Below, one piece after another: positions 22,059-32,998 of a stretch of DNA of 64,000 bases. The first letter of the stretch is position 1; every line of letters begins with the position of its first letter. A model generated the notes under the pieces. The model did not search any database. It had not been told where the DNA came from and saw only the letters and a program-made list of their open reading frames with translations. The stretch comes from Amoebophrya sp. A120. Lineage: Eukaryota > Sar > Dinophyceae > Syndiniales > Amoebophryaceae. The stretch lies in contig CAJINV010000008.1 in assembly GCA_905178155.1 (NCBI GenBank), positions 1,302,001 through 1,366,000 of the forward strand. Reading direction: 5' to 3'. Position numbers and translations under genes: made by a program.

Positions 22059-24152
22059 GCCCCGAGGACGACATGTTTGCATTTGATACCTCTGGCGTCC
22101 CTCCTAAGATCTGTGGTCTCCTCGACGGGCACGGGCCAAGGTCTATTTTTGCAGGCCCTTAAAGGGGGCATCAGCCTGATTTCATGGCTGAAGTCTCTGT
22201 TCCAAACTTCGGCCTGGCAGGTGTGGGCAATTCGGAACCCGATGCGAGCGGAATTATTGCAGATGTTGTGGGACGTTCTGACGCACACTTTCTCCGACGC
22301 CGGTTGGGGTATCGTTCGTTCAGGTTTTATCATGTTCCTCTTTTGCGAGGTTGGTGTCGGACTAGCCGCCGTAACCGCCGGTGGCGCCTTGGGTGGTGTG
22401 TTCGCCACGGTCTCGGTAGCTAGCGGAGGAACGGCGGGGGCTGTTGCCGCTGTCGGATGCGGAGCTGGTCTTGTCGGGCACTTCACTGGCGCGGTGACAG
22501 CTGCGTTCGCAGCATGTAGTTCATTTGGTTTAAAGGCTGGCATAATTCAAGCAGTTGTAAGCGGAGGCCAACACATGATCAAGTTCGCTACGCACCTGCT
22601 TTACTTCATCGGAAATCAATTTCTCCGGCTGGTGTTTGCGTTGCCTTTTGGAACTAATACCTTTGGAGGCAGCAGTCCTCTGAAAAAATTGCAGATGCGG
22701 GCAGAGGCAAAAGACGCAAATAATTGGTTTTCCAAAGGCGTTTACGGGGTCTTGAAGCACCTTCAGCTTGACACAACCCGGGATCCAGATGCGATGAAAA
22801 GAAGAAACAGGTTCGGGTCGATAATCGCCGGCTTGATCGCACTTCTGCTCATGATCTTTTCTGGGGCGGTAACCGATGTCATGTCACAGCTTTCGCCGCT
22901 TGCAGCTGGTGCGGTGACGATCCCCGGAACATCCTTCATTAATGCCGTAAACATTCCGCTTCAAGTGTTTGTCAGTGCGACTGCCATCAGCACGCTCATG
23001 GCAACGTGGGGCTGGGTCCTTGCAGCCCTCTTCCGGAAAGCGATCGCCGCCCTACTTAACATTCCAGGAAGAATCTGGAGTTTTCTCTCTTCGCGGTGGT
23101 GGAGGAAGAGCCGGGATGCACAAAATCCGGATGAAAGTGATCAGTACAACGATGATACGAACCTCGAGCCGCTTTCTCAGACGTCAAAGCGAATCATGGG
23201 GATAGCTGTGATGTCGTCGACAACAGTCCTTCACCTGGACGGCGACGCTTGCCTTCATGACGTCATCGCGCCCCTGGATCCTGAAGTCACCGGCTTCCAG
23301 CCTCTGGCTCCTGCGCGAGCAGGAGCAGCTCAATCGGTGCCCGCAGAATGCGACGAATGGGAGTTGTTTCCCGCTAGTGGCCTTGGTGGGACCGCCGGCG
23401 TCGAACATGCCGCCGGAGCTGGTGCGCCACCTCTCTGTACGACCACGGACGCGGAGACGGGTGCTACCAGAAGCAGCCCATTCCTGAAACACCTTGCCAA
23501 ACTGCAGGAACGATTGTTCCTAGAAGGCGGAGACGGGCCCACGACAAAAGCAGCAGTGGGGGCTGAAACGAGGTCCGCGCCGCAGTCTGAAGAAGACAGC
23601 AGCACTGTTGTTCGCCTCAAAGGTGGTCTCATTCCACACTTACACGATGAAACTGGGGGGAGTGGCGCTGGCAAAAGTCAGCAGGAGGACAGCTCCAAAC
23701 GCGACGACACGGGTCCATCAAGCTACTCCAGTAGCTTTGTCGGAGAAGGAGGGGCTGCTTCGCGCATGCGCCGCATGAATTTTCTCGTGAAAAACATCGT
23801 CGTCCAATCTTGGAAGCAAGGAGATCGTCTCATATGCCGCTTGGGGACTGAAAAATCGATTTTTCCGGAAATGGCGCGGATCGAACGAGCAATGGCTGCT
23901 GAAAGCCTGGAAAAATCAAAGAGCCAACCGCGGGACCCGGGGGCAGTGCCATCTTCAAAACAAGGGCAGCTCAAACAGGTGCTACTCCTATCCCTGAGTC
24001 GCAAGGCGTTCAAGCAAAACGAATCCAGCGAATGGGGCGTAGTTTCCAGCTTCCAGGCTGAAGGAGACCTACCAAGTAGTCAAGACGAGCAGATCTTGAA
24101 GACTGGCGGCATTAGGGAGCGAAATATTACAGCCTCCCGCACGGACATTTAA
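22059..24152 (+). CDS. Multi-spanning membrane region and long tail, probable last exon
   Basis: An in-frame stop at 22047 and the acceptor CGTTCCAG at 22058 set the start. The first 300 or so residues contain several hydrophobic segments. A Gly/Ala/Val-rich pair lies around 22325-22520 (GLAAVTAGGALGGVFATVSV). Further segments lie near 22590-22650, 22820-22890 and 22950-23060. After a basic turn (RWWRKSR) the protein becomes a Ser/Gly/Glu-rich, mostly disordered tail up to the stop at 24152. The Gly/Ala hydrophobic hairpins recall membrane-inserting segments in general, but no family was recognised. It is probably the 3' exon of the gene containing 14592-21766. Confidence 0.65.
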   Translation, partial: APRTTCLHLIPLASLLRSVVSSTGTGQGLFLQALKGGISLISWLKSLFQTSAWQVWAIRNPMRAELLQMLWDVLTHTFSDAGWGIVRSGFIMFLFCEVGVGLAAVTAGGALGGVFATVSVASGGTAGAVAAVGCGAGLVGHFTGAVTAAFAACSSFGLKAGIIQAVVSGGQHMIKFATHLLYFIGNQFLRLVFALPFGTNTFGGSSPLKKLQMRAEAKDANNWFSKGVYGVLKHLQLDTTRDPDAMKRRNRFGSIIAGLIALLLMIFSGAVTDVMSQLSPLAAGAVTIPGTSFINAVNIPLQVFVSATAISTLMATWGWVLAALFRKAIAALLNIPGRIWSFLSSRWWRKSRDAQNPDESDQYNDDTNLEPLSQTSKRIMGIAVMSSTTVLHLDGDACLHDVIAPLDPEVTGFQPLAPARAGAAQSVPAECDEWELFPASGLGGTAGVEHAAGAGAPPLCTTTDAETGATRSSPFLKHLAKLQERLFLEGGDGPTTKAAVGAETRSAPQSEEDSSTVVRLKGGLIPHLHDETGGSGAGKSQQEDSSKRDDTGPSSYSSSFVGEGGAASRMRRMNFLVKNIVVQSWKQGDRLICRLGTEKSIFPEMARIERAMAAESLEKSKSQPRDPGAVPSSKQGQLKQVLLLSLSRKAFKQNESSEWGVVSSFQAEGDLPSSQDEQILKTGGIRERNITASRTDI

Positions 24153-24663
24153 GTGATATTTATTAGCTGCACTCCTATTCAGCAAATGCGAAGACTCCAG
24201 GGACGAAAAAGAATAGGAGTGAATCGCACAGGGACAATCTAAGGCTTAGAGTCGAACAGATTCAAATCATCGCCATTAGCTGCACTCCGATTACAATTAT
24301 ACTAACTAGACTAACTACTAAGTATTCTTCACATTTTCGTCGATGTTCGTGGTAGTGTACTATAGTCATTGGCATGATGTTGGGATTAATACGCATGATA
24401 GAGATAATATCTTCGTCGTCGACGCCACACACTACATCAGACAAAGTGCAGCAGCAGGCAGCATTTCCAACAAGTAACTGCGCCACAGTATCTTACGAGA
24501 CGTGCGTGAGTTTGACTGCGCCACAGTACTTGATGAGACGCGCGGACAAGCAGGGCGCATGATATGGACGGCGTTGAAAATGTAGCAAAGATAGTACTAA
24601 GTTGTATATATTCATTTTTTGCATCCGAACAGTGTGCGATCATATTCCAGCATCGACGAAAGG
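24153..24663. other. Spacer with short local repeats
   Basis: No supported gene. ATTAGCTGCACTCC is repeated at about 24161 and 24279, with an inverted partner GAATAGGAGTG near 24211. CTGCGCCACAGTA is duplicated about 37 bp apart near 24479 and 24516. An ATG at 24564 opens a short frame running into the introner at 24669; it could be a small first exon or leader. Confidence 0.4.
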
Positions 24664-24914
24664 GGAGTTATGGGAGCGTCAGGATCGAAATCGACAAAGT
24701 TGAAAAAAAATTCTGGCAGTCCTTGGCGAGGGCCTTCAGGGCCCCCCCTCCGGGACCCCCTTCAACTCTGACACACTCCAGCATAGCGTGGTGGCTAGCT
24801 CGGAGGGGGGGCGAATGTGTCAGAGTTGAAATGCAAAATCCCGGCCCCTCTTCAGGGGCCCCCGGGTTTTTTTTTCAACTTTGAGAATTTCGATCCTGAC
24901 GCACCCATAGGAGT
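24664..24914. mobile_element. Introner-like TIR element, family A copy, with target-site duplication
   Basis: The element 24669-24909 (241 bp) starts TATGGGAGCGTCAGGATCG and ends with the near-exact inverse (CGATCCTGACGCACCCATA). TIRs extend about 44 bp into an A-run / T-run. GGAGT directly precedes it (24664-24668) and directly follows it (24910-24914), a 5-bp target-site duplication. A second internal inverted pair (TTCAACTCTGACACACTCC / GTGTCAGAGTTGAA) lies inside. The TIR matches that of the intron at 44346-44652. Removal with one GGAGT joins ATG-initiated sequence at 24564 to a frame that stops near 24996, so here it is more likely in a leader, intron or spacer than between two long coding exons. 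Confidence 0.85.
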
Positions 24915-25002
24915 GCAAGCATAGGCATAGGCTCTAGTGGTCGTGTATGGAGAGCTTTTGGGGTTTTCCTGGATAACATCAAGTGCCGAGGACGATGAAA
25001 AC

Positions 25003-26829
25003 ATGGCTTCCGCGGACGAGCAAGGTCATGCAACCGGTGTAAGCCCGCCATCCTTCTTCAAAGAGGCACGAGAAGTCGAGAAGTTGAAGGATGTGATGGA
25101 AGCGGTGCAGCAGGAGCAGCAAGAGGAGGCTGCGGAGAATCGGCGCCTCGCCCGTGTTCGAGAAGATGCGGCCGCAGCGGCCGAAAGGGACAGCAGGCCG
25201 GCTGAAGCTAAGGGTCAGGCGAAACCGAAAAGCCAGCCGGCACATCAGCGGCTGCAGGGAAACCCTGCTCGACCTTTATCAGACGGCTTTCGTGGTCGTC
25301 CTCCCATTCCTCGTCGTGGTGATGCTGGCGCTGAGCAACGATCTTCCCGAACACATTCCGCCTCGCTCGCAGGTCGGTCCATTTCACCTCGTTCAGACAC
25401 AGGCCGCGGGGGGTCGGCGCCGGCACGCAATTCGGCTACAACAGCAAGAGCAACTACACGACCATCGTTTCATAGCGACTCGATTCATCTCCGAGCAAGG
25501 CCTTCATCTTTATCTAATGGCCGCTTTCACACGAAGACGGATTACGATTCGTCCGTCAGTGGTACAACTGCAGCAGATCGACGACGACGAGGAGCGGCTG
25601 ATGGAATTGGACATGGGGTAGATCATGCACATGCACCTCAGAGGACTACAGCGCCAAATGCTAGACACGAGGGCAGCAACGCGGCAGGTGCAACTTCGAC
25701 AACGCCTGCAGGTGTTGGTGCGACTTTGGCCGAGGCCGCTTCTTCTGGACCGCCTGTCGCCGCGAATTCAGCGCAGAGTGTGTCCTCTGCTAAAGCTAAA
25801 GGCACTCCATCTACAACTCTGTTGCCTCCTTTCCCGAGGCGAGGAGGATCGGCCGACGCTTCGAGGAGAGGACCATCACCATCAGCCGATGCGAGGACCC
25901 GATTTCCCAGTACAACGGGTTTGCGTGCCCATCATACTGGCGGTTCTGCCTCTCTGGGTAACTCCCGCCGGCCAGCAAACACGGGTCGTCCGTCTTCTCC
26001 ACGAGGACGCGCTGTCAGCAATACAGCTGGCCATGGCCCCCCCGCGCAGGCGCGGGGTACTAGGCAAAGTCAAATGGAGCACGACGCTCCTCGTCCGTTT
26101 GCGCCGCCGGCCGTGCCGCACGGACCAGCAGCAGCTGCAGCAGCAGCAACTGTGAATGTGGCGAAACAACCACCGCGGCAAGACCCTCCGTCTCCACCAT
26201 CTCATCCAACTCACCAAGGCTCTTCTCGCGGTTCAGAATTCGGTTCATCTGGCAAGAGTGTGCATGCGATGAGCGACAACTACCGGATCGCTTCTCCCGC
26301 GGATCGACGCGAGGTTCCGGCAGCAAAGAGTCCGCCCCCGCGATTACCATCTCAATCTCATGGTGCATCAGTGCGGCGGCCGACATCAATTGATGCGCGG
26401 GCTTCCAGCACGCCTCCAAGGGGGCGAAGCACCAGTTCCCCCGCCCGACACAGTCGGCCACCAAGTGCCACCAGTGCAAGTGGGCGTCCTGCTCCTAGTG
26501 CGGGTGTCCATCGTCGCCTCTCTGCAAGGCCAAGCGCAAGTCCCGGAAGCTCAGTACTTGAACAAGAGCAGCACTCATTTCAGAGGAACAGGGGGGACCG
26601 AAGCACCGAGCCAGAGCTTGCCGCTCGTCTGGCGGCCTCCTCTCAACCATCCACTGTCCCCGAGGTTGCCGCTAGTTTCGCGGCTTCCTTGCGACCACGT
26701 TCCCCCGAGCGAGGACTCACGGGACCGCATTTCGGAGCCAGCCCTCCCGCCACCGCTTCAGCCTCAGCGAAAGAGGAGCAAGAGGAAGCAGAGCGAGCAC
26801 TTTCTGATCGCACAACAATTGGTGCGTAA
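25003..26829 (+). CDS. Ser/Pro/Ala/Arg-rich low-complexity protein, unknown function
   Basis: The ATG at 25003 (MASADEQGHATG) is the first Met of a frame open from 24931. An acceptor-like CATAG at 24930 means coding sequence could begin upstream. It encodes about 608 residues. A short Glu/Gln/Arg-rich helix lies near the N terminus (KLKDVMEAVQQEQQEEAAEN). About 450 residues of Ser/Pro/Arg/Ala-rich, probably disordered sequence with many RG and SP pairs follow. The end is acidic. A GTAAGC donor at 26826 and TTGTAG acceptor at 26876 would give a 51-nt intron and a 15-residue new C terminus ending at 26922. No domain; SP/RG content would suit a phosphorylated or RNA-associated protein, but this is speculation. 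Confidence 0.65.
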   Translation: MASADEQGHATGVSPPSFFKEAREVEKLKDVMEAVQQEQQEEAAENRRLARVREDAAAAAERDSRPAEAKGQAKPKSQPAHQRLQGNPARPLSDGFRGRPPIPRRGDAGAEQRSSRTHSASLAGRSISPRSDTGRGGSAPARNSATTARATTRPSFHSDSIHLRARPSSLSNGRFHTKTDYDSSVSGTTAADRRRRGAADGIGHGVDHAHAPQRTTAPNARHEGSNAAGATSTTPAGVGATLAEAASSGPPVAANSAQSVSSAKAKGTPSTTLLPPFPRRGGSADASRRGPSPSADARTRFPSTTGLRAHHTGGSASLGNSRRPANTGRPSSPRGRAVSNTAGHGPPAQARGTRQSQMEHDAPRPFAPPAVPHGPAAAAAAATVNVAKQPPRQDPPSPPSHPTHQGSSRGSEFGSSGKSVHAMSDNYRIASPADRREVPAAKSPPPRLPSQSHGASVRRPTSIDARASSTPPRGRSTSSPARHSRPPSATSASGRPAPSAGVHRRLSARPSASPGSSVLEQEQHSFQRNRGDRSTEPELAARLAASSQPSTVPEVAASFAASLRPRSPERGLTGPHFGASPPATASASAKEEQEEAERALSDRTTIGA

Positions 26830-26922
26830 GCACGACAAAATATCACACCAAATCGCATGATGGCGTTCTCTTGTAGTTGTACTCTCGTCGTGTTTCAAGT
26901 GCTGTCGGAGACGGCCTTGTAA

Positions 26923-29573
26923 CGATAACGCTACTAATCATTGCGCACTGTTTTCGAAAATTCCCTCAAGCTGGAACAATCCCAGCTTCATTTCAAGAAA
27001 GCAGTCGCTGTCAGAGCAAGAAGCTGCAACTTTTTAATATTTTTTCTGTGATTCTGATTTTTTGTTTTGCGTGCCAAAAATACTTGAAGATCATGCATTT
27101 TATAATTCATTTTTCAGTCGTCCAATTGCATTTGCATATACATACACGGGCCACAACATTCAGTCCAATGATTTTTTTCGCATTTTAGGTTTGAACTTCG
27201 ATTGACTTACGTTGCTTGTTTCTCTCTCTCTCCTGGTATCCTGATGTTGCAGCTAACTCGCATTTTATGTCTTGAACGTTTTTTTTTTTCCATTTTGCCG
27301 GACAGCTCAGCTGTTTCAGAAGTGGGCGCGGCACTCTGTGGCCTTGAAAGCTTAAGTTTGAAGATGTCCATTTTTTACCCAGTCTTTCTATTTTTTTTTT
27401 GTCTTTACACTTCTTATGTCTTTGCTTTTTGTCTTACACTCAATCTGCCTCACGAGTCGCCGACGCGATTCTTTTTTCGAATATTTTTGCAGCTTGTGCC
27501 TCCAATACTTTATGAGTTTTTTTCTACTTTTGAATGTGAGTAAGTAAGTGAAAGTGAAGCCGGTACTACAGTAACGAAGCTCGTCGTTGCGGCCTGGAGC
27601 AGTATTATGTATAATTTTCAGCCTGTGGCGCATATTTTGATGTTTGTTTTTATTTTTTATCCTTTTTTTCGATTTTTTTCTTTCTCCGAGACTCGTTCTC
27701 TCCTGTTCTTTTTTTTTATGAGATGGCCCATAGATTAGCACTATCATTTATTTTTCTGCTTCGTTTGAAGGTGAGGACTCGTTGCGCAAACAACTCTTTA
27801 AATTCTTTTTGCATAAATCTTTGAAGATTCTTTCATAATTAACGCGGCTTACAATTTGAATTAAAGTTGAGCGATGAATTATGATTAAGTAGCATAAACT
27901 AAAACTACTACTCAATCGCATGCATGATGCTCAGAATCATTCATGAGTATCGACGGATACAAGTGGTGGACGTGGATGATGCTTCAAAAGCAAAGACCGA
28001 CTACATGCAGTTTGCTTTTGGGAAAGTCAAAATGGTTTCAGTTTGATCGTCATCCTCATGGGGATGGTTTGAGCAAAGGCATCAATGCAGGAAGGGGACC
28101 TTGTCCTTGTGTTCTATTCTAATGTTTTTGTCGGCTTTGCTTCACCTCGGACTGGAACACAAAGTTGCACTTGTTTTTTGGCTCGAGTAGTGATCACAAA
28201 GAGCAGGGCGAGTTTGCAACGGAAGAAACAAAAAGGTACTCCTTAAACATTGTCCTTTTCTCAGTGTCGCGCAGTGCAAAGCGCAAGCAGGTGCAAGGTA
28301 CAGCTTGACGACGGTCATGTGACACGCCAGGCGTAGAATCTGTGGCGCAGAGCCGGCGCATAAAATCCCAAACCGTCTTCAACACCGAGGCAAGCCCGTC
28401 CCCCCCGAACCTAGCCCCCCCAGTGCCCCGCCCCACTAAGCCCCAAGCCGTCAGCACCGTTGCAAACCTTCGGTCCCCGGGCGGAGGTGCTGCAAGTCAG
28501 CGCTGACGAATCGCGAAAAGAATTCGGGCACTAGTATGCAGTGCACAAGAGAATGTTGTATATTTCGAGAAGAAGAATTTCAAGAAAAGCTTACTGCTTA
28601 TTACGTTCAAGAAGTGCTCTGTCTTCACGGGAGCCGAGCAGCGATGCCCTTCCCATGGGCGGCGTCCTGGTGTGTTAAACCAACCTGATAGGACGTCACC
28701 CAGTGAGGAGAAGGCAAGGCGTTTTCCGGGAGCATGCTCGGCTTTATGATTGTCATCTCTATTCACGTTTTTCGTCTCATACTCATTCTCGTGCATCGAG
28801 TCTCATCGATATTCTGAGACTAAGTCTGGGCCTTTTCGTCCGCCAAACAGTAGAGCTACTTAGTGATCATTTTATGTTAAATCAATCTTCATACGAGGAA
28901 CAATGATGACGATCCTCAGGAGCCTCACGAAGACGAACCCGATCTCAGTCTCATTTTGATGTAGCTGTACTTGTACTCTTGTTGTGCAGCCAACGAGAAC
29001 ACAAAGACACAACTTCTACGTGTTGATTACAGACCTGAGCTATGAAAGAACTGTTTGAATTGCTCAAGAGCAAGATCAGAAGGACCGGGCTCCATTTCTC
29101 CTCAAGCGAGGAACTTTGAGTTTCTAAGAGTAAGATCCATGTCCTGTGCCACGCATATAATAATTCATACTGATTTTTTATATATGCGCCTTTGACTTTT
29201 TATTGCTCTCCTCGTGCATTTTTCAGTGATGCTGATGTTCTTGGTTTGCAGCCATCGGTCGTTCGCGCCCCACGGTGTAGCTACATCTGATAAGCAGGCA
29301 AGGTTCGTAGCAGGCTCATCAATTTTATAGCTTGTTGAGCATCAAACCCAATTATAGATATTGAGTCTTTATCAAGTGAAGCTGTTTGAAGACTATTCAC
29401 AATTCGCTAACATTCATTGTCGGGAATTTCCTTGACCAACGCACTACAGTTTGTTTCTAAGTACTATGGAACTTCTGTTACTGTAGGTGTAGCCCCACAG
29501 TAATGTCAGTCCATCAGTTTCATCGCCATCCTCATCCTAGTGCACCTTCTCATGCCGGTTTGTTGTTATCGAC
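26923..29573. other. Long spacer, T-rich then unremarkable
   Basis: From about 27000 to 27750 the + strand is strongly T-rich with many T runs (3' UTR-like). The rest, to 29573, shows only short open frames without coding character. A reverse frame at 28194-28457 and the Lys-rich reverse frame at 27388-27747 were judged by-products of composition. No RNA gene recognised. Confidence 0.45.
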
Positions 29574-31547
29574 ATGGACAAGATCCGGAACGATGCCCCG
29601 ACGTGTCTACCACACCAAAACGGCCACGCCATCGAGGAATGCGAGCCCTTGCTGGAGGCAACACAGCTGCAGCTTCGAGCATCAGCCTCCTCGAGACGAG
29701 AAGGCAGAGGCACAAACCAGCCGACTCTTGATCAAACAGCACCAGTATCCGCCGCCGGCCGCGAATATTACGGCGGCGCTCTTCCTCGGGCTAGGGGCAC
29801 GAGCTCCAGCTCCTACGCGACGCGTCGGCCGCCAAAGTTCACTCTGCTTCGCCGTGGAACCACGGGCGGTAGATCAAGTTGTGCTACGAAGAGCAGGGCC
29901 GCAGTACTAGAACACTACACTTACAAGCTGCCTGCCGGAATAAACCGCGAGGAGCAGCCCGACCATGATGTAGCTCGGCGCGGCGAGCGGAGAGCTGCAC
30001 CAGCTGTGCCTGATTACATCGGCTCCATCGCACGTCGACCATCCAGTACCATCACACGTCCCGAGAGTGTTGTGGTTCCACTCAAGCAAGATAAATGTGA
30101 GTGGCGGAGGAACTACATGGACCACAACCACAACGGATTCGCCTTCGCTGGTGCTGGTGGACGAGATAAAAAATATTGTGACGCGGCAGATGAACAAGCT
30201 TGCAGCAAAAACAGCGGTTCGTCGCCGAGTTCATGCCGGTCGTCTGCAGCTGAGCAGGAATACGGCTTGAGCGGATCCTCCTCGTGCATATCCAGTTCCT
30301 CCACGTCACCGCATGGTGCGTCTACGAGCACGTCCTCTTCGACCGCATCACCAAGATTTCTGGTATCCCGAACCGATAAGGAGAAGAACGCAAGCGTCGA
30401 CGCTGACGAGGGCCGCGGTATCCACAGGAGCCTCCTGACGCATCATCCACGACGAGGGACAAAGGCTAGCGGGACCACTCCCACTTCGCCCGAGGACGAA
30501 GCTGCAAAGACGCAGCGTGGAAACAACTGCAGCCGAGAGCAGCAGTCATCAAGCTGCAGCAGATCGGCTTCAACGACTTCCAGTAGAAACAGCTGCAGAA
30601 AAAAAACATCTCCGGCGCGGGCAAGGAGAAGAAAACGACGCACTGTTGGCACCAGAGGGAGGGCGAGGAGTAGTCTTTCCGGGGAACAAGCAGGATCCAA
30701 GGTTTCGGCACGCGAAAAGTCGCACAAGAATTTGAAGTCTTCTGCCACTGCAAGCGAGACGGATGCTGGTGTGCTGGACCACGTTGACTATTCGACGAGA
30801 AACTCGACCAACAAGTGCATCGAGGTGATAACGCTGAAACGGCCTCCCAAGAAGCGCGTGTTTTTGTTTTCCGCCCTCTTTGTTGTGCTAACCGTGATTC
30901 TTGCGATCGCTTTTCACATCGAATGGGCACCGCCAACGGTTGCGCCCCCGGCGAATGGTGCCGGTGTGGTACTACTGGCACCTGCTGGCGCAACCGTTGC
31001 ATTGGGAAACCACGGAGATAAGCTATACAGCAGGGGGGCGAAAAGCGAGGGAGTGCCTCGACCCGCCACTGAACGTAGTACCAAGTTCATTGCTGCCAAC
31101 CCGAGAAGTGGTCGGAGAGCAGGCGGCAAGGATGAAACAAACCGGACTGCGTCGCTTCATCATAGTACACCGCCAAAAATTGGTGCACAAGCAGGTCGAC
31201 GCAACGCTGGTCGCGATCGTACCGGAGCCACGGGAACCCTCCGGTGGAGCAGCGCAGCCCGAGAATTGGACGGGGTTGTGCGGCCCCGGGTCGGTCCTCT
31301 GGTGCAAGAGTTCCTACACGACGATCCTCCCAGCCTAGAGCAAGCGGAACTAGACCGAAGGTGGCGCATCGCGAGACAAGTTTTAGTGGACGCACCCGCG
31401 CGAGAGGAACAACGATTTGCACAAGTCCTTGCCGCAGCGGCGCGTACGAATGCGCAAATTGGTAGACCGCGGGGAGCTGCAACAGCACAGGCAAGCCTGT
31501 CCGCAGGAGCAGTGCCACGTCCTGCACCGAGGGCAGGTCCGACTTGA
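29574..31547 (+). CDS. Single-pass membrane protein, Ser/Arg-rich, unknown function
   Basis: ATG at 29574 (MDKIRNDAPTCLPHQ), 657 residues to TGA at 31545. The N-terminal two thirds are Ser/Arg/Thr/Gly-rich and hydrophilic. One strong transmembrane segment (VFLFSALFVVLTVILAIAF, about 30858-30914) follows a Lys/Arg/Pro cluster (PPKKR), giving a type II (N-in) orientation by the positive-inside rule. The roughly 210-residue C-terminal part beyond the membrane is basic, then helical (RRWRIARQVLVDAPAREEQR). Such topology is common for Golgi or inner-membrane-complex proteins, but no catalytic motif is seen. From about 31450 another frame looks equally coding, so the true C terminus may differ (see findings). 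Confidence 0.65.
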   Translation: MDKIRNDAPTCLPHQNGHAIEECEPLLEATQLQLRASASSRREGRGTNQPTLDQTAPVSAAGREYYGGALPRARGTSSSSYATRRPPKFTLLRRGTTGGRSSCATKSRAAVLEHYTYKLPAGINREEQPDHDVARRGERRAAPAVPDYIGSIARRPSSTITRPESVVVPLKQDKCEWRRNYMDHNHNGFAFAGAGGRDKKYCDAADEQACSKNSGSSPSSCRSSAAEQEYGLSGSSSCISSSSTSPHGASTSTSSSTASPRFLVSRTDKEKNASVDADEGRGIHRSLLTHHPRRGTKASGTTPTSPEDEAAKTQRGNNCSREQQSSSCSRSASTTSSRNSCRKKTSPARARRRKRRTVGTRGRARSSLSGEQAGSKVSAREKSHKNLKSSATASETDAGVLDHVDYSTRNSTNKCIEVITLKRPPKKRVFLFSALFVVLTVILAIAFHIEWAPPTVAPPANGAGVVLLAPAGATVALGNHGDKLYSRGAKSEGVPRPATERSTKFIAANPRSGRRAGGKDETNRTASLHHSTPPKIGAQAGRRNAGRDRTGATGTLRWSSAARELDGVVRPRVGPLVQEFLHDDPPSLEQAELDRRWRIARQVLVDAPAREEQRFAQVLAAAARTNAQIGRPRGAATAQASLSAGAVPRPAPRAGPT

Positions 31548-31671
31548 GATAGGTACTTCCGTTTCTGCGACGAGCTTGCAGCTCTACTCCGCGTCCGCGG
31601 CAATTGCAAGGAGCACAATGGACGTTGAGGATCCGTGTCTTCGTGAGGACGAGGCCGCGGCCTGCTCCTAA

Positions 31672-32998
31672 TTTTCGAAACATGGACTGCGAAAAAGTAG
31701 AATGTGATGAGTAGCTAGTAGTTCTTGTACTGTTTGATTCAAATACTTCTTTCCCACTCCACCAGGGATGGAATCACTATACCGCTCACGAGTGACTCTC
31801 ACCTCCCGTTTCTAGCTAAAAATGCTGATAATGATATATCAACATTTGTGTATATACTCAAAAATAGCTTCACTTATCCTGCTTCATGTGGGAAGATTTT
31901 CACTGATTGAAATCATTATCCACAAAAATCCACCTCGTGAAGTAAGTGAAGCAAATTGGAGCCCACGACTCGACGCATATAATATACCCGATAGATGAAA
32001 ACTACCCTTGCATTGACGAATTTGAATTACATACTCTTTTTCGTGCTAACAAGATACCGACCACGACCTTCACGAAGAAAAAACATTCGACAGCTTGCTC
32101 GGGCTAAAGTTATTATAGCTAAATGTAAGATGTTGTGGACATCTTGACTATCAATGTAATTGGACACCTTTTTTTGAACGCTCCTCCTGTGTTCCTCCTT
32201 CTGTAGTAAGGTGAAGGTCGTCAAACTTGAAGCACTGTTGAGCTGCGAGGCTCAGAAGTCTTCTGAGCTCGGAGCTCCTTAACAGAGCGGGCTAGAAGAT
32301 AGGTTTGTAACTACATTTCGCTAACGGAGCCCGTTGCCGCATCAGGCTGATGCAATCTTGATCGTTCTCGTGCTCTCCAGAAGCAAGCTTCGTGCCTAGA
32401 AGTATAAGATCAGAGAGATATATGTTAGTGGTAAGTAAAAGCTATAGGTAAAGGTATAGCTAGATCGTCGTCTGTTCTCTTCCTTGTGGTCTTGTACGCC
32501 TGAAGTACAACGTACTACAGTTATTCACGAATCTGTGTGTTGCTAGGTCGTGATGTTGTTTCCAGAATGTCGCACTTCTTAGCTTTAGTTCTATCAAGCA
32601 GTGCAGTCGTGGTGTTTTCGTGGATCTGGGAGAAGAGAAGATGCTACGAGACTGAGAAGGAGCGAGGCTTCGCTGAACAAATATGATCGAATGTCCACGA
32701 TGAAATGATACTTTACAATCTGGGAACAAGAAATGGAAATGGTCGCTCGATGAATCTCCATCGTGATCATTGTGGCGGAAATGCCTAGCGTCAAGGATGG
32801 AGCTGCGTTTTCACTTTATCAAATCATCTTCCGGAAGTAGCTATTACGAGCGGGGGCACGCCAATAAAAAGCTAAGTAGAGCTTTAGGGGAATGAGAAAG
32901 AAAAAAAAATCTAAATTCTATATAGGAGTTTCCGCTTCGAGTGCGTATTCGGTGTGAAGTAAAGTTTCACGACTTTTGTTTGATATTGTTTTAGAACC
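31672..32998. other. Intergenic region, no gene seen
   Basis: Short open frames only. Two small hairpins are visible: GCTCAGAAG/CTTCTGAGC near 32250-32270, and AGCTATA/TATAGCT near 32437-32460. The promoter of the EF-hand gene should lie in the last few hundred bases. Confidence 0.45.

Noticed and set aside
27388-27747. Lys-rich reverse frame of 119 codons
   Set aside because: Produced by T-runs on the + strand; no domain and no start context.
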